A stretch of 64,000 nt of DNA, taken from assembly GCA_020850595.1 (NCBI GenBank), contig JADZEK010000133.1, positions 1-64,000 of the forward strand. Reading direction: 5' to 3'. The DNA is from Anaerolineales bacterium (GTDB taxonomy: Bacteria > Chloroflexota > Anaerolineae > Anaerolineales > UBA6663). Positions 16,300 to 24,288 of this stretch are shown piece by piece; within the stretch, counting starts at the first letter, position 1, and every line of letters starts with the position of its first letter. The translations under genes and the position numbers were made by a program. The notes under the pieces are model-generated. The model had not been told where the DNA came from. It saw nothing but the letters and a program-made list of their open reading frames with translations, and did not search any database.

Positions 16300-16644
16300 A
16301 TGTCCACGATCGCCGAGCCGCAGGCTAAGCCCGCCCAGGAAGACACCGAGCACCCGCATGTCGTGCGCGTGGACAGCGTGCCCATGTTGCGCGGGACGCG
16401 CATCAGGGTCCGCCTGATTGCCCAATTGCACCGCGCCGGGGACAGCGTGGAGGACATCCTGGAATCCTATCCGCATCTTCAGCCGGCGGCGGTCCACGAC
16501 GCGATTAGCTACTTCCTCGACCACCGTGCAGAGATTGAACAGGAGATTGCTGCCCATCGCATCGAAGCTGTAGTAGCCAGGTTGGGCGGCAAGATGGATG
16601 AGCGCGGCTTCATCTCGTTTGATGATGCGCCGTCCAATGGCTGA
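16300..16644 (+). CDS. DUF433 antitoxin of the broken toxin gene
   Basis: 114 residues from ATG 16300, preceded by GAGGTGTGAGCAA. The core VDSVPMLRGTRIRVRLIAQLHRAG, EDILESYPHLQPAAVHDAISYF is DUF433; the C-terminal 45 residues form a charged helix that normally binds the toxin. It overlaps the start of the following DUF5615-like gene by 8 nt, the standard arrangement of this antitoxin-toxin type. Confidence 0.88.
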   Translation: MSTIAEPQAKPAQEDTEHPHVVRVDSVPMLRGTRIRVRLIAQLHRAGDSVEDILESYPHLQPAAVHDAISYFLDHRAEIEQEIAAHRIEAVVARLGGKMDERGFISFDDAPSNG

Positions 16645-17044
16645 CGAGCCTCGGCTTTTCATTGCGATTTATACCGACGAAGACATTTCTAGCTAGCTGG
16701 CACCGGCGCTGCGTGAACGGGGTTTCGACGCACAAAGCGCCGTCGAAGCCGACATGCTGAACGCCTCTGACGAGGCCCAATTGGCAGCATATGCCAATCA
16801 TGGAATGACCTTGCTGACTTACAACGCGGCCGATCTGGCTCGCCTGGCGAAGCAATATGCCGAAACCGGGCAAGCCCACTCTGGCATCATTGTGTCTGCC
16901 GAGCAGTATGGCCGCAGGCACTTTGGCGAATTGCTGCGGACGGTCTTGCGCTTGCTGAATGGCGTGACGGCCGACGACCTGCGCGATTGTCTTGTCTACC
17001 TGGAGCAGTACAAGGAGGCCGGCACCGGGGAGCCTCGCTCATAA
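16637..17044 (+). pseudogene. DUF5615 PIN-like toxin interrupted by an in-frame TAG
   Basis: 135 codons starting at ATG 16637. The N-terminus carries FIAIYTDEDISS with the conserved acidic pair; codon 20 (16694-16696) is TAG, after which the same frame continues LAPALRERGFDAQSAVEAD, GMTLLTYNAADLARLAKQYAE, GIIVSAEQYGRRHFGELLRTVLR to a stop at 17044. This is a full DUF5615 toxin with a single nonsense codon. Re-initiation at Met 16754 would lack the acidic active-site region. It is probably inactivated, which fits toxin decay; a sequencing error or readthrough remains possible. Confidence 0.85.
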
Positions 17045-17051
17045 CACGAGT

Positions 17052-17170
17052 GTCAACCTGTGCATATCCGATACCTTTGAGCTTGATCGGCGGCTTCGCG
17101 GGCAACCTGGTGAACAACAGCACCAGCACCCCGCCCAGCGAGAGCAGCCAGGGCTAGCCGCGGCGGGCGC
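17052..17170 (+). repeat. SPFH 3'-end-like relic, copy 2
   Basis: Direct repeat of copy 1. Reads LIGGFAGNLVNNSTSTPPS then ESSQG and TAG in the SPFH-like frame. It starts 8 nt after the stop of the broken toxin. Together, copies 1 and 2 bracket the DUF433-DUF433-toxin cassette as ~120-bp direct repeats. Confidence 0.6.
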
Positions 17171-17208
17171 GTTGCGCCGGCGTAAGTTGCAAGATTTGGC
17201 CTGCTGAC

Positions 17209-17247
17209 CTGCCGGATGGATGAACGGGTGTCCATCCGGCAGTTTTT
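17209..17247 (+). terminator. Intrinsic terminator
   Basis: 12-bp stem CTGCCGGATGGA / TCCATCCGGCAG with a 10-nt loop, then TTTTTCTT. Strong plus-strand terminator closing the toxin cassette. Confidence 0.88.
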
Positions 17248-17305
17248 CTTAGTGTTCACATGCTACTGGATTTAGCAACGCACACCGACCACGGCCGACT
17301 GCCGA

Positions 17306-19648
17306 TTGGATAAACAGACCGTGACGCTACGAGCCTGGAGATCGAGTTGGTTAGCTCTCGGACTTATGCTGGTTGGTTTCGGGCTAGGCCTGTTTGGGCA
17401 GCATTACAACGATTTCACGGTGGATGAGCCGGCGCACATCGCCGCGGGCTATGCCGCCCTGGCGCGCGGCAGTCAGGCTCGCTGGCTGCTCCCTGAACAC
17501 CTGACACCACCGCTCCTGAATGCGTTGGAGGCGCTACCGGTCTATCTGGCGCAACCCCGCGTGGCCCTGGAAGCCTTGCCAGGGTGGGGCGTTTCTTTCC
17601 CACCCTATGTGCGGGCGTTGTTGGCTGTGCTCGAACAAACCTGGCCGCCGCCCCAACTGCAACTGCTTACGCGCTTGCCGGTGATCTGGCTGGCGGCGCT
17701 TCTGGCGGCGGTGATTTTTCGCTGGGGCAAAGATATGTGGGGCGAGTGGGGGGGACGGCTGGCATTGTTCAGCCTGGTCTCTGACCCCAATCTGATCGCC
17801 CATGGTCAACTGGCAACGACCGATGCGGGGCTGGCGGCTTTGGGTACGGCCACGCTTTTTTGCGTGTGGCGGTGGCGCCGACGGCCGCGCTGGCGGCTGG
17901 GACTTTTGAGCGGGGGCCTGCTGGGCTTGACGCTGCTCAGCAAATACTCTGGGGGGCTGTGGCTGTTAGCCGCCGGCTTGGTGGTACTGACCACCCTGGG
18001 ACAGCGCCGGTCGAGCTTGAGGCCGGGATGGGTGGCTAGTTCTGGATTAGGCCTGCTGTTGATCGGACTGTTGGCACCCGTGGCGGTTTACGGCATCGGC
18101 GTGTGGACTTATCGCGGCCTCAACCTGCCGCTCCCAGCCGCTGAATATTGGGCCGGGGTGCTGGCGCAAGCCGGCAGTTCCGGTGCGCGCTGGGCTTATG
18201 CTTTTGGGTTTCGCGGCTACACCCACTGGTGGTGGTATTTTCCAGCCGCTTTCTTGATTAAGAACCCACTGCCCTGGCTGCTGTTATTGGGCGTTGCGCT
18301 CGCGGCGCTAGTGCGGCATGACGGTCGCCGACTGGTGGCCTTGGCGCTCTTTCCAGCCGGTTATGGCCTGGTGGCGATGGAGTCGGGCCTGAACATTGGC
18401 TACCGGCACTTATTGCCGGTTCACCCCTTCCTGCATTTGCTGGTTGGCGGCGGTCTCTGGGTTTGGCTTCAAGCGCGTCCGCGCTCGGTGGGGCGACTGA
18501 CCCTGTGCGCCGGCCTGGCATTATGGTCACTGTTGAGCGTGCTGCTGGTCTGGCCCTATGAACTGACCTATTTCAATGAGGTGAGTGGTGGGCCGGCTGC
18601 CGCCTACCAATACCTGACTGACTCAAATCTGGATTGGGGGCAGACGCCGCCCGAGGTGTTGGATCAATACGCTCAGGCTCACCCTGGGCTGCGCCGGTCC
18701 GCGCCGGCCGCCCGCTGGCGTCCTGAGGCCGGTCTCTATCTGGTGGGCGCATCGGCCTTGCAGGGCTTAAGCCCTGGTGATCCGTTCGCCTATGAGTGGT
18801 TTCGGCATCAGGCGCCGACGGCTCACGTGAACGCCGCCTGGCTGGTATATGCCGTGCCTGAGCTGGAGTTGGGCTGGGTGGCGCAGTGCTCGCGGCCAGT
18901 TGCCCCGCTGGATGAGCCTACGATTGTGCATAACAGCGGCCTGACCGACCTGCGCCAGTTGAGCTTTGATTGCAGCCAGGCCTGGGTGTACCCTACGGGC
19001 GGCGCCGCCGGGGGATATTACGCTTTTGATCACAGCCTCTATCAACCCCTCCGGCTGCAATGGCCGAGTTTGCTCGCCGGGCCGCCCAGCCCGACGGATG
19101 CCTTCTTGCAGAGGCATCTGTCGGCCACCCAAGTAATTTTCGATAAATCTCACGTTGACACCCGGCCGGCTTACGTGTTGCACTCACTGGCGCGCGGTGC
19201 GGTTATGCCTCCCTTGCCGGCCGGCGTCTATCCGGCGCCCGCCGACACGGCCCCCTTGGCCCTGGTCGCGACGGATACCCTGGTCACGCCGGCGGGTTTT
19301 GAATCTGGCCTGAGCTTGATCGGGACGCAGGTTCGCTGGCAGGCCGACGAGTTGGAAGTTGAGACCTGGTGGCGGGTGGAGGCCGATCTCTCCGGGCGCG
19401 GTTTTTCAATCATGGCTCATCTGCTCGACGCGGATGGGGCGGTACTCGCGGTGGCCGATGGCTTGGGGGTTGCGCCCCTCGACTTGGCGCGTGGCGATGT
19501 ATGGTTGCAGCGTCATCGCTTCGCGCTGCCGCTCACCTCAGGGCCATTTTGGCTGAGGACCGGGGGCTACTGGCTCGATGATCTCTCGCGCTGGACAGTC
19601 ACTGGCTGGGCCAATACAGATGCCTTGTTCCTACCGCTAATGCCCTGA
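17306..19648 (+). CDS. Integral membrane glycosyltransferase-like protein (GT-C/PMT type)
   Basis: 780 residues. About ten hydrophobic helices lie between residues 13 and 430, and a soluble extracellular C-terminal half follows. NDFTVDEPAHIAAGYAAL (acidic pair D40-E41) between the first helices is the substrate-binding loop typical of dolichyl-phosphate-mannose/undecaprenyl-phosphate-sugar dependent GT-C enzymes. Start uncertain: TTG 17306 is used here, while GTG 17321 or ATG 17366 also fit; none has a good ribosome-binding site. The gene has visibly lower GC and less biased codons than its neighbours, so it may be acquired. A brnTA relic abuts its 3' end. Confidence 0.75.
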   Translation: MDKQTVTLRAWRSSWLALGLMLVGFGLGLFGQHYNDFTVDEPAHIAAGYAALARGSQARWLLPEHLTPPLLNALEALPVYLAQPRVALEALPGWGVSFPPYVRALLAVLEQTWPPPQLQLLTRLPVIWLAALLAAVIFRWGKDMWGEWGGRLALFSLVSDPNLIAHGQLATTDAGLAALGTATLFCVWRWRRRPRWRLGLLSGGLLGLTLLSKYSGGLWLLAAGLVVLTTLGQRRSSLRPGWVASSGLGLLLIGLLAPVAVYGIGVWTYRGLNLPLPAAEYWAGVLAQAGSSGARWAYAFGFRGYTHWWWYFPAAFLIKNPLPWLLLLGVALAALVRHDGRRLVALALFPAGYGLVAMESGLNIGYRHLLPVHPFLHLLVGGGLWVWLQARPRSVGRLTLCAGLALWSLLSVLLVWPYELTYFNEVSGGPAAAYQYLTDSNLDWGQTPPEVLDQYAQAHPGLRRSAPAARWRPEAGLYLVGASALQGLSPGDPFAYEWFRHQAPTAHVNAAWLVYAVPELELGWVAQCSRPVAPLDEPTIVHNSGLTDLRQLSFDCSQAWVYPTGGAAGGYYAFDHSLYQPLRLQWPSLLAGPPSPTDAFLQRHLSATQVIFDKSHVDTRPAYVLHSLARGAVMPPLPAGVYPAPADTAPLALVATDTLVTPAGFESGLSLIGTQVRWQADELEVETWWRVEADLSGRGFSIMAHLLDADGAVLAVADGLGVAPLDLARGDVWLQRHRFALPLTSGPFWLRTGGYWLDDLSRWTVTGWANTDALFLPLMP

Positions 19649-19834
19649 GAACCTTCTTCGGCCTGGGCATTTTGGGACTCCTTTTGCCTGCCGGCTCATG
19701 GCGCGGGCTGAGATGACCCGCGGGAGTTGGTTGCGAGTTGAGGGGATGCCGGCCCCTATTCCTGGCGGAATGGCCTGCCACTCAAACTCTACACAGCTCA
19801 GCAACGCGCCAAGCGGGTCAACTGGGTCAGCCAT
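19649..19834 (-). pseudogene. Collapsed brnTA relic
   Basis: On the minus strand, ATG 19834 starts MADPVDPLGALLSC VEFEW, matching the N-terminus of the intact BrnT (MADPLASLLECTGFEW). About 60 codons are then missing, and the frame resumes with RNQLPRVISARAMSR, the BrnT C-terminal signature. Overlapping it, a brnA start remains: AGGAG followed by ATG 19670 and MPRPKKVL, like the intact antitoxin's PKPKKVA. It is cut off where the 3' end of the membrane glycosyltransferase gene begins. This is a dead copy of the module at 15.2-15.8 kb. Confidence 0.82.
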
Positions 19835-19958
19835 GCTATAGTCGGTATCACATCTGGACACCATTCAAGCGAGCGTCGGGCAGCGGCTAAGCGCCTAACG
19901 CTTCTGCGGCCAGTCGGGCGCCATCCACCAGATCGGTAGTCAGGCTCAGCCGGTTATT

Positions 19959-20082
19959 GTTGACCCGTGCATCTTCGGAAACCTTGATGCCTGATCAGCG
20001 GTTTCGTGGGCAATCTGGGCAACAGTGGCGGCAACAGCGCCCCGCCCGGCGAGAGCAGCCAGGGCTAGCCGCGGCGGGTAAG
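19959..20082 (+). repeat. SPFH 3'-end-like relic, copy 3
   Basis: Diverged copy that reads LISGFVGNLGNSGGNSAPP, GESSQG, TAG. The start gcatcttc and ctgatcagcgg are closest to the 3' end of the intact slipin (catcttcccg..., ctgatcagcggcttcgtg). Differences from copy 2 are largely at third codon positions, which supports coding ancestry. An in-frame TGA lies just upstream. The spacer 19835-19958 shows nothing else. Confidence 0.6.
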
Positions 20083-20097
20083 CGATAAGCCGGCAAA

Positions 20098-20137
20098 CGA
20101 AGCGAGCGGCCTCCGTGAGGCCGCTCGCTTCGTTTTT
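20098..20137 (+). terminator. Intrinsic terminator after SPFH relic copy 3
   Basis: 16-bp stem CGAAGCGAGCGGCCTC / GAGGCCGCTCGCTTCG, loop cgt, then TTTTT. One of the strongest hairpins in the window. Confidence 0.9.
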
Positions 20138-20164
20138 GGGCCGAGCCGGACGCCTGCCGGCTGG

Positions 20165-20455
20165 TTAAGCGGGCGAGCGCAGTTCTTCGGCTAGCTTTTC
20201 GGCCACATACATCTTCAGTAGCGATTGGTAGGGCACATCGCGCTTGTTGGCTTGCACCTTGAGCTGCTCGATCATCATTTCCGGCAGGCGGATCGAGATC
20301 ACACGCGTGGAGGGGTGCAGGTTCGGCAGCCTCACGCGCCGGGCTTTGCGCCAATCAATGTAGTCCGTGGAGTCGGCCGCGGCCCAGAAGCGGCGCTCTG
20401 CGGCCTCTGACTTGAACTTTGGGATTCGACGCGGTAGCTTCTTCGTCTTTGGCAT
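20165..20455 (-). CDS. brnA: Orphan BrnA-type antitoxin
   Basis: 96 residues from ATG 20455; AGGAG lies 9 nt upstream. A GTG two codons earlier is too close to that site. It is clearly paralogous to the antitoxin at 15.2 kb: PKTKKLPRRIPKFKSE, TRVISIRLPEMMIEQLKVQANKRDVPYQSLLKMYVAEKL. No brnT lies upstream; the next 180 bases have no DUF497 sequence. The protein is intact, so it may be kept as a solitary repressor or as an anti-toxin against related BrnT proteins. Confidence 0.88.
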   Translation of the reverse strand: MPKTKKLPRRIPKFKSEAAERRFWAAADSTDYIDWRKARRVRLPNLHPSTRVISIRLPEMMIEQLKVQANKRDVPYQSLLKMYVAEKLAEELRSPA

Positions 20456-20641
20456 GGTCACGCGCTCCTCGGGACTCCCGGTGAATAGGCCCAGAGCTGC
20501 AATCAGCAGACTTCATCGAACGAGGCAAGCGTACCACGATTTTGGCCCTGGCCGCCCGCTGCGTTTGCCAGCCCCCCAACGCCATCTTGACTTTTGCGCT
20601 AAACTTGGTCAGCTTGGGCAGGAGGCGCCGCGGAGGTAGAG

Positions 20642-22063
20642 ATGCCTAGACAACGTGGGTTAGGACTGCTGCTGCTCAGTGTGCTCAGCGCCGGGCTGCT
20701 GGCGGGCTGCGTGAAGGGCCTGGCTCCCACGCAAATGCTGCCGCGCCTGGCCTATGCCGCCGTGACCGAGGTGGCCGTGGCCGTTGGGACGGACGGTATT
20801 AAGCACTACGCCTGGACGGAGTGCTCGGGCCAAGACGCCAGCCTGACTTGCGTGCTGGCTTATGCCCGCGTGGCGGCCGGCGCGGTGCTGTACAGCTACG
20901 GCTTTGTCCAGTCCATCGGCGATTTCGCCCGTTACCCCGATGTGGCCGTTAACAGCGCCGGCGACGCCTTCGTGGTCTGGTCGGAATGCACCGACGTTTC
21001 CAACTGCTATGACTACTGGACGGTGTTCCCCGCCACTAATCCGGGGAGTGTGGAGCCGGTGAGCAACCTGCTGCACAATCCCCAGACCTTGAGCGAAGAC
21101 CGGCCGGTGGTCGAGGCGCGCGGCCTGGATGTCTACGCCGCGTATTACCTTCTCCACTCCGGCCACGTGGCCCTGCGCTACCGGCAGCTCAACGGCGGCA
21201 GCAGCACGGGCTACATTGACGATACCACGCTCGACCCCGCGGCCGTGAGCCTGGCGGTGGACTCCAATGGCGACCTGCACGCGGCCTGGGTGCGCGACCC
21301 GATCACCACTACCTACGTGGCCTACGCTAACAACATCGCCAGCGGCGGCAATTTCAACGCCGCCACCACCGTCAACCTGGGCGTCGCCACCCTGGTGACC
21401 CATCCTGACCTGGCGCTGGATTACGACGACCGCGCGTATTTTGCCTATGGCATTAACAACGGCGATGCCGACTCGGTCTGGGTGCGGTGCATGGATGCGG
21501 CGGCCGACTGCTACCGCGATGTGACGACCCTGGCTGTGCCGGAGGCCGACGGCGACTGGAAAGTCTATGGCAACGCGCACCTGGAAATGATCAGCGGCCA
21601 GCCGCAAGTGGTCTTCTCCGCCGCCAACGACGCCGAGCTCTACAACGAGGTGTGGTGGTATCGCCCGCCGTCCACGGGCGGCAACACCGCGCCGACACAG
21701 GTGACCGATACCGACCCGGTGAATGAGGGCGAGCCGCTGATCGTGAAGGAGAACAGCACCGCCGGCGACGTGCCGGTGGTGGGCTGGCGGCAGTATCAAA
21801 ACTTCATCCTCGACGCGCACGGCCCGGCCGGCAACGGCGGCCACTGCGAAGGCGATGTGTTCGTCACGTATTCCACCGCGGCCAACCTGCGCCAGGTGTT
21901 CGCCGACCGCGGCACGTGCGGCAACTCTGGGCTAGACCTGGCCGCGAACGGGGCCTGGGTGGCGGGCGTGTGGGTGGACGAAGACCCGGCTGTGGAGGAC
22001 AGCCTCGCCGCCTGGACGAGCTTTAACGCCTACGTCAACGCTATGGCGCTGGCGCTCAAGTAA
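20642..22063 (+). CDS. Large lipoprotein with propeller-like repeats, function unknown
   Basis: 473 residues. Signal peptide LLLLSVLSAGLLAGC gives a lipoprotein. The body holds repeats of the type YPDVAVNSAGDAFVVWSE, AAVSLAVDSNGDLHAAWVRD, HPDLALDYDDRAYFAYG, GLDLAANGAWVAGVWVDE, each with a D-x-x-G-x-x-x-x-x-W/Y pattern as found in beta-propeller-like surface proteins. Several cysteine pairs (CSGQDASLTC, CTDVSNC, CMDAAADC) suggest disulfides outside the cell. A GGAGG site precedes the ATG. I do not recognise a specific family. Confidence 0.78.
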   Translation: MPRQRGLGLLLLSVLSAGLLAGCVKGLAPTQMLPRLAYAAVTEVAVAVGTDGIKHYAWTECSGQDASLTCVLAYARVAAGAVLYSYGFVQSIGDFARYPDVAVNSAGDAFVVWSECTDVSNCYDYWTVFPATNPGSVEPVSNLLHNPQTLSEDRPVVEARGLDVYAAYYLLHSGHVALRYRQLNGGSSTGYIDDTTLDPAAVSLAVDSNGDLHAAWVRDPITTTYVAYANNIASGGNFNAATTVNLGVATLVTHPDLALDYDDRAYFAYGINNGDADSVWVRCMDAAADCYRDVTTLAVPEADGDWKVYGNAHLEMISGQPQVVFSAANDAELYNEVWWYRPPSTGGNTAPTQVTDTDPVNEGEPLIVKENSTAGDVPVVGWRQYQNFILDAHGPAGNGGHCEGDVFVTYSTAANLRQVFADRGTCGNSGLDLAANGAWVAGVWVDEDPAVEDSLAAWTSFNAYVNAMALALK

Positions 22064-22095
22064 GCGCCGCCGAGACGCTCAGGCCGGGCAACAGC

Positions 22096-22124
22096 AGCGG
22101 GCGGCCTCACTCAGGCTGCCCGCT
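22096..22124. terminator. Terminator between convergent lipoprotein genes
   Basis: Stem AGCGGGCGGCCT / AGGCTGCCCGCT with one G-U pair and a short loop, located between convergent genes; no long T run. Confidence 0.65.
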
Positions 22125-22141
22125 GCGCTTTAACGAAGGGC

Positions 22142-22546
22142 TTACGGGGCGGGCCGAAAGCCGAACTCATACACCTTCTGCGCGTCGGTATAAGTCTGCG
22201 CCAGCTCAGTCGTCGGTGTGTAACCCTCCGGCGCGACCGCCACCACCTGGTTGGCTAGGCTCGCGTCGCACGCGCTGGGATACATGCCGGTCAGGGTGGC
22301 CTGGCCGTCTGCGCCGGTGATCGCCCCGCTGTAGAACGTGAGCGTGAAGTTCACCGCCACTCCTTCCAGGGGCGCCTCAGCTGCCTCCCGCGTGCCGCTG
22401 CCGTCCGCGTCTACCCAGGCCACGACCTCGGCCGACCAGAAGCAGTCGGCGATCACTTCCGGGGTGGGCGTGGCGGCGGGCGCGGCGGTCCGGCAGGCGG
22501 CGGCCAGGAGCAAGACGGCAAACGGCAAGCAGGCACGGAAGCTCAT
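22142..22546 (-). CDS. Small lipoprotein with SdrD-B-like domain
   Basis: 134 residues. Signal peptide with lipobox LLLAAAC, then a TPTPE linker. The sequence VVAWVDADGSGTREAAEAPLEGVAVNF resembles the DxDxxGxxDxxExPLxGVxV pattern of SdrD B-like (Cna-type) domains, which bind calcium and serve as surface stalks. One such domain seems to make up the whole mature protein. Confidence 0.7.
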   Translation of the reverse strand: MSFRACLPFAVLLLAAACRTAAPAATPTPEVIADCFWSAEVVAWVDADGSGTREAAEAPLEGVAVNFTLTFYSGAITGADGQATLTGMYPSACDASLANQVVAVAPEGYTPTTELAQTYTDAQKVYEFGFRPAP

Positions 22547-22713
22547 GGTTAGGGCACCAAGTGGGCTGGCGGGTGGTTGACCCCGGCTGACATTCTTCAG
22601 CCTCCCCGTCAGTTTAGCATAGTCCGGGCGGCCGCCGCCCGAGCCGCACGGCGTTGCCTCTCGGCCCCGGCCGCTTATAATCAGCCTGTCCGACGGTAAC
22701 GCCCAGGTGAGCC

Positions 22714-23598
22714 ATGCTTGTCGCTCATGACCGCCCGCTCAACCGCGCCGCGCGCAGCCTGACCCAACCGGTGGCCGTGGCTGCCGCCGCCGCTCTACTG
22801 CTGAACGCCCTCGTCTTCCAGCAGCTGTGGCCCGCCTGGTGGACGGGCAAGCTCGGCGACCTGGCCTGGCTGGCGCTGGCGCTCATCGGCCTGGGCTTCG
22901 TCCTGGTCAAGGCCGTCCCGGCCGCCAACGCGCTGGTGGTCCGCGCCCTAGCGGGCCTGGGCTACGGCCTCAAACTGACCCTCGACCCCACGGACCTGCC
23001 GGCCCTGCCTGGGCTGGCGCTGGCCGCGCTGGTTTGGCGGCAAAGCGACCGGCCGCGCCGTCTGGCACCCCGCCCGCTGCGGCTGGCCGGGCTGGGGCTG
23101 GCCGGGCTGGGGCTCGTGGCCGACAGCGCCGGAGCCATCAACCAGGGCGTGACGTGCGTGGGCCAGGCCGGCACGGATTTGATCGCCGTCACCGAGACCA
23201 CACCTTCCGGCTACTTTGCCGGCTTCACCGTGCAGAGCCTGCGCAGCGCCGACGGCGGCCTGACCTGGGCGGTAGATACCGTGGCCGACGTGGCCCCCAA
23301 CAAACTGGACGAGGGGCCGCGCAGCGCCTGCGCGGTCGTGGAATGGCCGCTGCTCGACCCCACCGACCCGCAGCGCTTTTACACCTGGGTGGACGGCCAG
23401 GGGTTGTATGTGACGGAGGACGGCGGCCAGACGCTGACGCTCGACCTGCCGCGCGCGTAGCCCCGGCACGCCGCCTCGGCCGTGATTGACGCGGCCACGG
23501 GCAACCTGGTGCTGCCCGCCGGGCTCCAGGGCGTGGAAGTGCGCGTCTCCGATGGCGCGTGGCAGGTGGTCGCCGTGCCGCTGGGGCCGGGTCGTTAA
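22714..23598 (+). pseudogene. Membrane protein with BNR/Asp-box repeats, split by an in-frame TAG
   Basis: ATG 22714 to TAG 23458-23460 encodes 248 residues; the same frame then continues for 45 sense codons (HAASAVIDAATGNLVLPAG ... VAVPLGPGR) to TAA at 23596-23598. The N-terminal half has 3-4 hydrophobic helices; the C-terminal half has Asp-box motifs SADGGLTW and TEDGGQTL of sialidase/photosynthesis-factor-like propellers. TATAAT lies at 22676-22681. The coding character past the TAG suggests a recent nonsense mutation or an error; translation of the first 248 residues may still occur. Confidence 0.7.
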
Positions 23599-23662
23599 CG
23601 CGCGCGCCGCTGGGGCCGGAGCGCTAGCGCACAATCGGCCGCCTTCCCGTATAATCTAGCGC

Positions 23663-24256
23663 ATGGACGCCATCCTCTCGACCTCCGGGCTGACCATCGT
23701 CTACGCCGCGCTGCTGGGCGTGGGTATTCTCTACGCCATCCTCATCCTGATCGGCGGCGGGCTGCATGATCTCCACCTGCCCGGCGTGGACCTACACCTG
23801 GGCAGCCACGTAGACGTGCACCTGCCCGCCGGGGTAGACCACCCCGAAGTCGGCGTGCCGTCGCTCTCGCCCATCACCATCGCCAGCTTTGTCACCGCTT
23901 TTGGCGGCTTTGGGCTGATCGCCCTGGGGCTGTTCGAGGCCACGGCCCGCTGGAGCCTGCTGTGGGCGGCGGGCGGCGGCTTGTTGGTGGCCGTCATCGC
24001 CCACTTCGCCTTCGGCTACTTCCTCATCGCGCCGCAAGGCTCGTCGGAAGTGCGCTTTAAGGACATCGTCGGCGCGGTGGGCGAGGTGACCACTTCCATC
24101 CCGGCCGACGGGTTGGGCGAGGTCGCCTTCGTGGCCCAGGGCGGGCGCGTCAGCTACCCGGCCAAGACCGCCACCGGGCAGCCTATCGCCCGCGGCACCA
24201 CCGTCGTCATCGAACAGCTCAGCAGCGGCATTGTCATCGTGCGCCCGCGCGCCTGA
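23663..24256 (+). CDS. NfeD/YuaF-like membrane protein with OB-fold
   Basis: 197 residues. Transmembrane segments at about 10-32, 70-90 and 95-120, with a soluble loop holding repeated HLP/DVHLP motifs (residues 35-60) between the first two. The C-terminal domain (VGAVGEVTTSIPADGLGEVAFV) is an OB-fold as in NfeD1b/YuaF. It lies 32 nt upstream of a flotillin gene, the YuaF-YuaG type of pair. TATAAT at 23650-23655 ends 7 nt before ATG, so the transcript is predicted to be leaderless. Confidence 0.8.
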   Translation: MDAILSTSGLTIVYAALLGVGILYAILILIGGGLHDLHLPGVDLHLGSHVDVHLPAGVDHPEVGVPSLSPITIASFVTAFGGFGLIALGLFEATARWSLLWAAGGGLLVAVIAHFAFGYFLIAPQGSSEVRFKDIVGAVGEVTTSIPADGLGEVAFVAQGGRVSYPAKTATGQPIARGTTVVIEQLSSGIVIVRPRA

Positions 24257-24288
24257 GCGCGCCGCGCCTGACCCCTACGGAGGCCCCC

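Noticed and set aside
16694..23460. TAG recoding (for example pyrrolysine) in this organism
   Set aside because: TAG is used as normal final stop in many intact genes of the window and no Pyl genes are seen; mutation or sequencing error is simpler.
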